Shown here piece by piece: positions 30,527 to 36,911 of a stretch of 37,380 bases of DNA (the first letter of the stretch is position 1; every line of letters begins with the position of its first letter). The DNA is from Candidatus Yanofskyibacteriota bacterium (GTDB lineage Bacteria; Patescibacteriota; Minisyncoccia; 2-02-FULL-40-12; GWA2-44-9). The DNA is taken from contig JACOZW010000053.1 of NCBI GenBank assembly GCA_016181145.1, positions 1 to 37,380 on the forward strand, written 5' to 3'. Under the pieces are notes generated by a model. It was not told where the DNA came from. It saw only the letters and a list, made by a program, of their open reading frames with translations, and searched no databases. The position numbers and the translations under genes were made by a program.

Positions 30527-31054
30527 ATGAGAATTGGGGTGATTGGCTTATCGTTCGCGCTCCGGCCAGAGGAGGAGCCCAACTCGTGCAACAAGAGACT
30601 TGCTCGAGAGTTTGAACGAGTCGTTGCATTGGAGAGAGCCGAGGGTCACCATGTTCTCGGTTCGCTCCAGTGGGAACTTGCCCTTGTTCCGATGTCGCCA
30701 CGCATTCGAAAAGAGAGTGTGAAATGCGTAGTGGAAAAACATCGTGATGGGGTGAGCTATCTTGACAGCGATGAGGTCATTCTCCAGTCCATCGAAGCAT
30801 TCGATCGTCTCGGCGGAGTGGACGAGGTGGTTCTTGTCGGTAATCCCTGGATTCATCTCCAAGGGGCGAGGTCCCGGGCCAAGGCCTATGGGCTGAAGGT
30901 ACGTAAGCGTCCAATTCGCTGGATTGGCTTCGACAAGAAGTCGTCCCAGTGGCAGACGAGAGGGCCAGTACGGGCTCTCGTCTACACTGTTGGGCGGGTG
31001 ATCAGCCAGTTCGTGTTTGGTCGTCGCTTTGGCCAAAAGCGCGTCGCAAGTTGA
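30527..31054 (+). CDS. Hypothetical protein, possibly DUF218/YdcF-like
   Basis: The 175-aa protein begins MRIGVIGLSFALRPEEEPNSCNKRL. The middle (YLDSDEVILQSIEAFDRLGGVDEVVLVGNPWIHLQGARSRAKAYGLKV, in parts) is reminiscent of DUF218-type proteins, which pair a strand-loop with a conserved R in xxR...A...G; this is a weak resemblance. No signal peptide is seen. A strong Shine-Dalgarno site (GGGGGTGAG), its own promoter and terminator, and visibly higher GC and different codon use than the ribosomal neighbours suggest horizontal transfer. Confidence 0.7.
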   Translation: MRIGVIGLSFALRPEEEPNSCNKRLAREFERVVALERAEGHHVLGSLQWELALVPMSPRIRKESVKCVVEKHRDGVSYLDSDEVILQSIEAFDRLGGVDEVVLVGNPWIHLQGARSRAKAYGLKVRKRPIRWIGFDKKSSQWQTRGPVRALVYTVGRVISQFVFGRRFGQKRVAS

Positions 31055-31066
31055 CGCGCTTTTCGT
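31037..31066 (+). terminator. Intrinsic terminator
   Basis: AAGCGCGTC (31037-31045), loop GCAAGTT, GACGCGCTT (31053-31061), then TTCGTTTT. The TGA stop of the preceding gene lies within it. Confidence 0.85.
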
Positions 31067-31067
31067 T

Positions 31068-31096
31068 TTGACAAAATGACAGTACTGAACTAATAT
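31068..31096 (+). promoter_or_regulatory. Promoter of the gene at 31127
   Basis: TTGACA (31068-31073), 17 nt, TAATAT (31091-31096). Confidence 0.7.
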
Positions 31097-31126
31097 GCAT
31101 CTACTTGTTCTTTGGAGAATTCACAA

Positions 31127-31561
31127 ATGAACCGCAGGGTTGTTTTTAGATCAAATGATCATGAATGCCCGGTTCTTACTCGGAAACACCTATTTGCTCC
31201 TCACGAGGCAATGCTGTTGGCGGTCAGGGAGCTGTGGTTATTTTGTCCGTGGTGCAATGAACAATTGGCTGACTTAGTTGAATGTGGGCCGGAGTATACC
31301 AAGGAAGTACACATTGTTTCTCTTCCGACTTCCAAAGCGGTCTGTCGTACCGATGTCGTTACCGTTAACTGCGGGTTAGATCTCCAGATCGAAGAAATTT
31401 TTCACAACAAAAACCACCAGCTTCATTGTAACGACTTGAAACTCTGTCAAGAATGCGTTTTTCAGATTCCTCGTCTGCCTGGCTTACCGTTTGCAATAGA
31501 GGGTCGTCTTTACTACCACTTGCAGTTGAAAGGGAATGTGCTGGAAAAAACTTCCGGCTAA
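31127..31561 (+). CDS. Hypothetical cysteine-rich protein
   Basis: The 144-aa protein contains CPWCNEQL (about residues 42-49) and HCNDLKLCQECVF (about 106-118), possibly two halves of a zinc site. It has no membrane segment or known domain. The ATG at 31127 follows GGAG at 31114-31117; the TTG at 31112 would overlap that site. Like the gene before it, it has its own promoter and terminator and an unusual Shine-Dalgarno site for this window, so it looks like independently acquired cargo between secY and adk. Confidence 0.7.
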   Translation: MNRRVVFRSNDHECPVLTRKHLFAPHEAMLLAVRELWLFCPWCNEQLADLVECGPEYTKEVHIVSLPTSKAVCRTDVVTVNCGLDLQIEEIFHNKNHQLHCNDLKLCQECVFQIPRLPGLPFAIEGRLYYHLQLKGNVLEKTSG

Positions 31562-31586
31562 AGCGGCACATAGTTGCCGTTTTTTA
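31561..31586 (+). terminator. Intrinsic terminator
   Basis: AAGCGGCA/TGCCGTTTT stem with loop CATAGT, followed by TTTTTTAATTTT. It isolates the cargo genes from adk. Confidence 0.85.
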
Positions 31587-31614
31587 ATTTTATAAAAGAT
31601 GCTATCATCTTTTT

Positions 31615-32295
31615 ATGAATGGTCCGATAAATAAACAATCAGTCGTAATTTTAATCGGTCCGCCGGGATCGGGGAAGGGGACTCAAGCCGAATTACTTGC
31701 TGAAAAATTCGGTCTTTTTCATTTGGAGTCGTCCAAGGTTATTGAGGAGAAAATAAAAAACGCTGACCCAAACGACGAAATACTTCAAAAGGAAAAGGGA
31801 TTGTGGGAGTCAGGCAAACTCAATACTCCGGAATTGGTGCTGGAATGGATAAAGGAGAAAGCAAAAGAGGTCGCAAGCGAAGGCCACGGCATTGTGTTCA
31901 GCGGTTCTCCACGAACGCTGTATGAAGCTGAAGGCGAAATGCCCCTTTTAGAAAAACTTTACGAAAAGGACAACATTAAAATTATAAACATAGAATTAAA
32001 CGAGGAAGAATCTATAAAGAGAAACAGTAAAAGAAGAATATGCAAGGATTCAAGGCATCCAATTCCCAATTTCCCCGAATTTGAGAATATCACCAAATGT
32101 CCCAAAGATGGCAGCGAGATAATCACGAGATTACTAGACAACCCCGAGACGATAGAAATACGGCTTCAAGAATATGCAAATCGGACTGTACCTATAATTG
32201 ATTTTCTGAAAAAGAGGAACTACAAAATAATGGAGACCAACGGCGAACAACCGATAGAAAAGGTTTTTAGGGACATATTGGAAAAAATTAATTAA
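31615..32295 (+). CDS. adk: Adenylate kinase
   Basis: Adk interconverts ATP, ADP and AMP. The 226-aa protein has the P-loop LIGPPGSGKGTQAELLAEKFG (in part GPPGSGKGTQ), the AMP-site segment HLESSKVIEEKI, FSGSPRT where most have DGFPRT, and a lid between KRRICKDSRHP and KCPKDGSEIITRLLDN that keeps two of the usual four lid cysteines. Its place between secY and map is ancestral for the spc operon. A hairpin AAAGATG/CATCTTT precedes the start. Confidence 0.94.
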   Translation: MNGPINKQSVVILIGPPGSGKGTQAELLAEKFGLFHLESSKVIEEKIKNADPNDEILQKEKGLWESGKLNTPELVLEWIKEKAKEVASEGHGIVFSGSPRTLYEAEGEMPLLEKLYEKDNIKIINIELNEEESIKRNSKRRICKDSRHPIPNFPEFENITKCPKDGSEIITRLLDNPETIEIRLQEYANRTVPIIDFLKKRNYKIMETNGEQPIEKVFRDILEKIN

Positions 32296-32303
32296 TAAAT
32301 TTT

Positions 32304-33566
32304 GTGAGTATTGAATCAAAAACAGAGCAGGTCGTGAAAGAAAAACGAGATCGGTTTGATGAGTTTATGCGTACGAGGCACGAAGGCGCGATTGCCGGTT
32401 TAAAAGTGGAAGAAGCTTTGTCATATATTGATAGTTCAGTTAAACAAGATGATTACCCGAAACTTATGAGTCCTGAAAATATTACTATCAGAAAAAAGGC
32501 CGAGGAAATCATTGAGGAACTTTTTCAAGACAGATATCCGTTAAAGAAAGAGGAGGTTCGGACCGCTATTGAAAGATATCTTTTTGCGAAAGTTAGGGCC
32601 GATAGATTTCAAATTGAATTAGGGAACCAACTTGACGAAAGAGGTATACGAAAATCCGGTCCCGAGGCCGGGGGATATCTTTTTAAAGAAGAAACCGGCA
32701 GAGAACCAGTAGGAAGAATAAACCTTTATAAAGAAGGAGGATATATAAAATTAACTTTTTACGATCGCAGAGACTATTTTGACTTTCGAGGTATTGAGGA
32801 AGACGAAAGCGGAGGGTGTTTTTATCAGTCCTTGTATTTTCCGGGTTTGGGTGAAGTGGCTTTTATTTTAGAGCCATGGAGTTCGGAGAATTATCAGAGC
32901 GATACAAATCAGCACGAAAGACAGCATTTTATAAACAATTCTCTCCTCAGCAAATTTGAAGGATTGGAAGGGGTCACCTTTACTGATGCCCAGAAAGCTT
33001 ATCCAAAAGAATATCCAATTCTTTCAGAAGCAATCAGGCGTGCTGACAGTAGGGTGGATATCTTTATGCAGTCAGTGAAAGATGAACTATTAGCATGTGT
33101 AAAAGACGGTCGATCTTTGTCGGGTGTAACGAAATTTTGGGATTTAAATCTTTACGATTTTTTAAGAGAAGGCTCAACCTTGGAGGAACAACAGGAAGTA
33201 GGATCTTTACTTGGAAAGATAAAGGAAGAACTGGAGAAAGGGTCAGGTCTTTTTGAGGGTGGTAAACAGGCAAGAGGATTACTTGTTTATCACCTTATTG
33301 ATATACCCTTTATGCGATTTCCGGAAAGAGTTGCGGCGGTTATTAAATTTTACAAAAAAAGAATGGACAGAGTATTGAAACATCTTCCTGAAGCGCTGAA
33401 GAAAGACATTACTAAATGGCCGGAAAAAGACCGTCTTGAAGAATTAAGTAGAGATATGATAGGGGAACTTATTCAGCTAACGTTTATGCTCTTGGATTGG
33501 CTGGAGATAATCTTGATGAACAAGATGATGAGCTTGTTAAAATTGAAAACAAACTGCGCCAACTGA
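32304..33566 (+). CDS. Putative HExxH zinc metalloprotease, frameshifted at the 3' end
   Basis: Starting at GTG 32304, this 420-aa protein carries NQHERQHFINN (H204, E205, H208), the HExxH zinc motif; a third ligand is not obvious (E216 or E224 possible). The flanks are helical and soluble; no signal peptide is seen. The last 35 residues in this frame look unnatural. The -1 frame continues from about 33464 as SANVYALGLAGDNLDEQDDE and then a coiled coil to TAA 33617-33619, overlapping the map start (TAATG). One extra G in GGGG 33462-33465 would restore a protein of about 438 aa. So this is a recent frameshift, a sequence error or, less likely, programmed frameshifting. Confidence 0.7.
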   Translation: MSIESKTEQVVKEKRDRFDEFMRTRHEGAIAGLKVEEALSYIDSSVKQDDYPKLMSPENITIRKKAEEIIEELFQDRYPLKKEEVRTAIERYLFAKVRADRFQIELGNQLDERGIRKSGPEAGGYLFKEETGREPVGRINLYKEGGYIKLTFYDRRDYFDFRGIEEDESGGCFYQSLYFPGLGEVAFILEPWSSENYQSDTNQHERQHFINNSLLSKFEGLEGVTFTDAQKAYPKEYPILSEAIRRADSRVDIFMQSVKDELLACVKDGRSLSGVTKFWDLNLYDFLREGSTLEEQQEVGSLLGKIKEELEKGSGLFEGGKQARGLLVYHLIDIPFMRFPERVAAVIKFYKKRMDRVLKHLPEALKKDITKWPEKDRLEELSRDMIGELIQLTFMLLDWLEIILMNKMMSLLKLKTNCAN

Positions 33567-33618
33567 GAGCAGAATACAATCAGCTTTTAAGCGACGCTCT
33601 CAAGAATAATTATAAATA

Positions 33619-34362
33619 ATGATAATTAAATTCAAAACGCAAAAAGAAATAGAAACAATGAAAGAAGGTGGCAAAATATTGGCGGAGATATTGAAAAAGT
33701 TATCAGACATGGTAAGACCAGGAATAACCACCAATGATTTGGAAAAGCTCGCGCAGGAGCTTGTTTTGTCTTTTGGAGTCAAGCCGTCGTTCTTGGGCTA
33801 CGATGGATATCCGGCTGTTTTGTGCACTTCGATCAACGACGAGATAGTCCACGGCGTACCATCGGACAGAATTTTGAAAGACGGGGATATCTTGAAGTTA
33901 GATATGGGAGTTTTGTACGAAGGTTTTCACACTGACTCGGCAGTGACAATTTTATTGGGTGGTGGGGACGACCAGAAAAAGAAACTCATTAATGTCACCA
34001 AAGAAGCATTGAGAATTGGCATATCAAAAGCAAGAGTTGGCAATACTCTTGGCGACATCGGTTATGCAATTCAAAAGTATGTTGAAGACAACGGATTTAA
34101 TGTGGTCAGGGATTTGGTTGGCCATGGAATTGGCAGAGAACTTCACGAACCGCCGCAGGTATTAAACTACGGGGAAAAGGGGACTGGCCCTGAGCTTGTC
34201 GAAGGGATGGTTATTGCGATAGAACCGATGGTGGTAACAGGCGGTTGGAAAATTAAGAACAGCAAGGACGGTTTCGGCTTTGTCACTAAAGACGGCGGCC
34301 TTGCCGCCCACTTTGAACACACGGTAGCGATTACGGAAGAAAGACCGCTTGTATTAACCTAA
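33619..34362 (+). CDS. map: Methionine aminopeptidase, type I
   Basis: Map removes the N-terminal methionine from nascent proteins. The 247-aa protein has all five metal ligands in context: KLDMGVLYEGFHTDSAVT (two D), GHGIGRELHEPP (H), AIEPM (E) and HFEHTVAI (E). It lies after adk, as in the ancestral spc operon, but infA, rpmJ and rpsM do not follow; the 23S gene does. The GPELVEG residues are encoded by a palindromic repeat (34187-34206) that fits the normal family sequence well. Confidence 0.96.
   Translation: MIIKFKTQKEIETMKEGGKILAEILKKLSDMVRPGITTNDLEKLAQELVLSFGVKPSFLGYDGYPAVLCTSINDEIVHGVPSDRILKDGDILKLDMGVLYEGFHTDSAVTILLGGGDDQKKKLINVTKEALRIGISKARVGNTLGDIGYAIQKYVEDNGFNVVRDLVGHGIGRELHEPPQVLNYGEKGTGPELVEGMVIAIEPMVVTGGWKIKNSKDGFGFVTKDGGLAAHFEHTVAITEERPLVLT
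34187..34206 (-). repeat. Palindromic repeat inside map
   Basis: On the minus strand it reads CCCTTCGACAAGCTCAGGGC, one base different from the nrdJ copy at 5503-5522. On the plus strand it encodes GPELVEG in frame. Confidence 0.85.
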
Positions 34363-34394
34363 TAATTCTAATCCACAGTTTGCAAACAAGCCCA

Positions 34395-34424
34395 TTGACA
34401 TGCTCAACGGGCTTTTGATATACT
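34395..34424 (+). promoter_or_regulatory. Strong promoter upstream of 23S rRNA
   Basis: TTGACA (34395-34400), 18 nt, TATACT (34419-34424) with extended TG (TGATATACT). Same hexamers and spacing as the rpsL promoter. A weak AAGCCC/GGGCTT stem overlaps it and may end map transcription. Confidence 0.8.
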
Positions 34425-34430
34425 AATGGA

Positions 34431-34521
34431 CAATAGAAATGAGTATAACTTTCAACAAAACATTAGGCGGATGATACCAGCTATTTTTAGCGTGTATCTG
34501 GGCCGCCGTTGGGCGGTTTTT
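34431..34521 (+). ncRNA. Candidate short leader RNA or small RNA
   Basis: From the predicted start near 34431 the transcript contains GATAC/GTATC around 34470-34496 and then CCGCC-GTTG-GGCGG-TTTTT (34503-34521), a good intrinsic terminator only about 90 nt from the start. It is either a free small RNA, or the 23S leader in which the terminator must be overcome by antitermination. Confidence 0.4.
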
Positions 34522-34737
34522 CATTTCTAAGCATCTTAACAATTTACGGGTAAAAAATTGTATTAATAAAATTAGGCAATTTCAGCAAAATGATTGTAGC
34601 TAAACCACAGCCCTTTAAATGCCTACGGCATTCTAAAAGGCTGGGTCAGCATTCTTAATCAATCGCTTTGCTCTTGAAAGAATCCTGATTTTATATCGAA
34701 ATCATCTTGAACTGGTCGCAAGACCGGTTCTAAAAAT
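34522..34737 (+). other. 23S rRNA leader with boxA-like site and processing hairpins
   Basis: The region has a hairpin around AAATGCC-TAC-GGCATT flanked by AGCC/GGCT (about 34608-34643), TGCTCTTGAAAG (34669-34680) resembling the NusB/S10 boxA core TGCTCTTTA, and a 9-bp stem with a GCAA tetraloop (34709-34730) just before the mature 5' end. No tRNA and no 16S gene are present. Confidence 0.5.
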
Positions 34738-34997
34738 TACTCATTAAGCAAGGGCGTATGGAGGATGCCTTGACATTAAGAGGCGATGAAGGTCGTGGCG
34801 TGACTGCGATAAGCTTCGGGGAGCCGTCTAGCGGGCGAAGTGAAACATCTCAGTAGCCGAAGGAAGAGAAATAGCATAGATTCCGTAAGTAGCGGCGAGC
34901 GAAAGCGGAACAGCCTAAACCCGTTGTTGAATTAGTTTACTAACTCAATGATGGGGGTAATAGGGAAGAACACTGAAATTCGTTTATCGTGGAGCCT

Positions 34998-35168
34998 GAA
35001 GCGTGAATCGTTAAAAATGTTTCACGTTTCAAGTTTCACGTTTCGAGTTTTCTAAAGAGTTACAAAATTGAACCCAGCATATCAACCTCGAAAAAGGATT
35101 GATTGCTGAGTTCGCTCAGCAATCAATCCTAAATTGCTAACAGCAGTTCGAGGTTGTATTACTGGGTG
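34998..35168 (+). repeat. 23S domain I insertion with two nested stems
   Basis: First a GAAGCGTGAA ... TTTCACGTTTCAAGTTTCACG repeat (about 34998-35048), the family of the rpsL-rpsG and rplE-rpsN spacers. Then CCCAG (35073-35077)/CTGGG (35162-35166) and CAACCTCGAA (35083-35092)/TTCGAGGTTG (35147-35156), enclosing a perfect 16-bp stem with TTCG tetraloop (35095-35130). The usual short variable hairpin of domain I is expanded. Confidence 0.75.
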
Positions 35169-35250
35169 AAAGTTAGCAAAATGGCCTTGGAATAGCCAAC
35201 CAAAGAAGGTGACAGTCCTGTAAGCAAAAATTTTCAATCTCTTGTTCTAA

Positions 35251-35294
35251 GATAATCAGTCAAAAACTTTTTAAAAAGTTTTTGACTGATTATC
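35251..35294 (+). repeat. Perfect 44-nt palindrome inside 23S rRNA
   Basis: 35251-35272 is the exact reverse complement of 35273-35294 (outer ends GATAATCAGTC/GACTGATTATC, centre CTTTTTAAAAAG). It lies in domain I shortly before the GAGTAG segment. In RNA it would form a 20-bp or longer stem, an RNase III-type substrate. Confidence 0.9.
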
Positions 35295-35588
35295 TCCCCT
35301 GAGTAGCCCGGGATAAGAATGTCCTGGGTGAATTTGCCCATACTACTGGGTAAGGCTAAATACTCTTAATGATCGATAGTGAACCAGTACCGTGAGGGAA
35401 AGGTGAAAAGCACCCCGGTGAGGGGAGTGAAATAGTAACTGAAACCATATGCCTACAAAGAGCCGGAGTCCCGCCTAGGCGGGATGACGGTGTGCCTATT
35501 GAAGAATGACCCAACGAGTTTATCTAAATGACGTGTCTAAGCCGCTATGCGGCGCAGGCGTAGGGAAACCGAGTGTTAAAAGCGCGTC

Positions 35589-35864
35589 ATCCAACTCAAA
35601 TTTTTGGACTTAAAAAGCCTCATCCAGAGGCTAGGAACAAAGAAAGAAAAAGAATCTCTTATTAGACCATGGAGCAAGCATATAATATGTCAGTAATCCT
35701 GATCCTAATGTGCTATTAACAATTTGGTAAGGATAAAAGTTGTTTGGCTCAGCACTTATTTTAACAGCCATTAGCTTAGCGCCTCCAGAAGACCAAATAG
35801 TGTACTTATGCTAAGGTAACATATTAATAATAATTAGTCAAGAGTTCAAAAATTTGAGTTGGAT
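35589..35864 (+). other. 276-nt intervening sequence in 23S domain II
   Basis: 35589-35606 and 35847-35864 form a perfect 18-bp stem (outer ends ATCCAACTC/GAGTTGGAT). The insertion splits the hairpin just before the ACCCGAAGCC segment. It has internal stems (AGCCTC/GAGGCT at about 35616-35632) but no credible reading frame, and no group I or group II core was recognised. It resembles a classical IVS that is cut out without ligation. Confidence 0.8.
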
Positions 35865-36141
35865 ATGTCGTTTGGATAAGACCCGAAGCCAGAGCGAGCT
35901 AACCATGACCAGGGTGAAGTTCGGCGAAAGCCGAATGGAGGCCCGAACCGATAGATAGCGCAACATCTCCGGATGAGTTGTGGTTAGAAGTGAAAAGCTT
36001 ATCGAGCCTGGTAATAGCTGGTTCTCCCCGAAATCGAAATGCCTTTAGGGGCAGCGGCTAGAAAATATCACGGGGGTAGAGCACTGAATGGTTTCTCGTG
36101 CCCTTTTGGGTAGAGTCACCAAACAAACTCCGAATACCGTG

Positions 36142-36298
36142 GTACCCCCAATTATGGCAATTTTCGTAGCGAAAATTAAAAATTTTTTGCAGAGCAAGGC
36201 GAAATTTTAAGACATACTGGCGTATGTTGAAAAATTTTAACGAAGCTATGCTAAAAATTTTCAGTTTGCAGTAGAAAAGTTGCCATAGTTGGGGGTAC
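36142..36298 (+). other. 157-nt intervening sequence in 23S domain II
   Basis: 36142-36164 pairs with 36276-36298 over 23 bp with two G-T pairs (ends GTACCCCCA/TGGGGGTAC). Inside is a nested element with ACATAC-TGG-CGTATGT at its tip and AAATTTT repeats. It replaces the tip of the helix after CGAATACCG. No reading frame. Confidence 0.8.
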
Positions 36299-36610
36299 TA
36301 GCCAGTGAGTACGCGAGGGCAAAGCTTCGTGTACGCGAGGGAAAGAGCCCAGATCACCGCTTAAGGTCCCAAAATGTAAACTAAGTGACAAGGAAGTATT
36401 TAGCGTGGATTTGTTAAATTTTAATTTAACAAGTGGTAGGGGAGCATTTCCAACTGCTGTGAAGCCCTTCTGTGAAGATCAGGGTGGAGCGTTGGGAAGG
36501 GAGAATGTTGGGATGAGTAACCGCAAGTCCGGTGAAAGACCGGACCGCCGTAAGTCCAAGGTTTCCTCCGCGATGGCAATCATCGGAGGGTTAGGCGTTC
36601 CTAAGCGTAA

Positions 36611-36911
36611 CCCCGCTCTTTCTGATTAGTATCTCTTGTGGTATATAGCACATATGTATTATGTCTATGTTCTCAAGAAAAATAACTCCAAACTTCTTTA
36701 TTTTGGATATACCAAAAATTTGGAACAAAGAAATCGTAGTCATAGACATGACAGAAGAAACGACTATGAACTTGTGTATTATGAAGCATTCAAAAATAAA
36801 GAAGATGCAGAACAAAGAGAAAAAGATTTAAAGAATTTTGGTTCAGGGTACGGACATTTAAAGAAAAGAATTAAAAGAAGTTTGGAATAGTAATAATTAG
36901 AAAGAGCGGGG
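36611..36911 (+). mobile_element. Intervening sequence carrying a GIY-YIG gene in 23S rRNA
   Basis: 36611-36628 pairs with 36894-36911 over 18 bp with one G-T pair (CCCCGCTCTTTCTGATTA on the left). The stem replaces the hairpin normally found between GTTAGGCGTTCC...AAG and the GATGGACAGCCGG segment, and its loop contains a complete gene. Removing 36611-36911 leaves rRNA flanks that fit the standard helix. No group I or II intron core fits in the short non-coding parts, so this is an IVS rather than a self-splicing intron. Confidence 0.85.
36654..36890 (+). CDS. GIY-YIG nuclease family protein
   Basis: The 78-aa single-domain protein is of the UPF0213/YhbQ-like GIY-YIG type: MYYVYVLKKNNSKLLYFGYTKNLEQRNRSH carries the first strand (VYV for GIY) and YFG for YIG, then the catalytic arginine region (LEQRNRSH), and YYEAFKNKEDAEQREKDLK with the conserved glutamate. 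It is AT-rich compared with the rRNA around it. The ATG at 36654 matches the family start. Being inside an rRNA insertion suggests a role in spread of the element, but single-domain members lack an obvious DNA-binding part. Confidence 0.88.
   Translation: MYYVYVLKKNNSKLLYFGYTKNLEQRNRSHRHDRRNDYELVYYEAFKNKEDAEQREKDLKNFGSGYGHLKKRIKRSLE

Noticed and set aside
30387-30701. 104-aa minus-strand ORF
   Set aside because: It overlaps a promoter, a terminator and the start of the better-supported plus-strand gene at 30527.
35464-35492. GC palindrome GTCCCGCC/GGCGGGATGAC in 23S as an insertion
   Set aside because: The same helix of similar length exists in E. coli 23S at this place, so the palindrome is probably normal rRNA structure despite its resemblance to the spacer palindromes.
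35589-35864. Group I or group II self-splicing intron
   Set aside because: I could not find P/Q/R/S core elements or a domain V; the perfect terminal stem fits an IVS better. An Infernal scan would decide.
36405-36629. 74-aa plus-strand ORF inside the 23S region
   Set aside because: It lies within recognisable 23S sequence (GGTAGGGGAGC and CCTCCGCGATGGC segments) and has no family resemblance.
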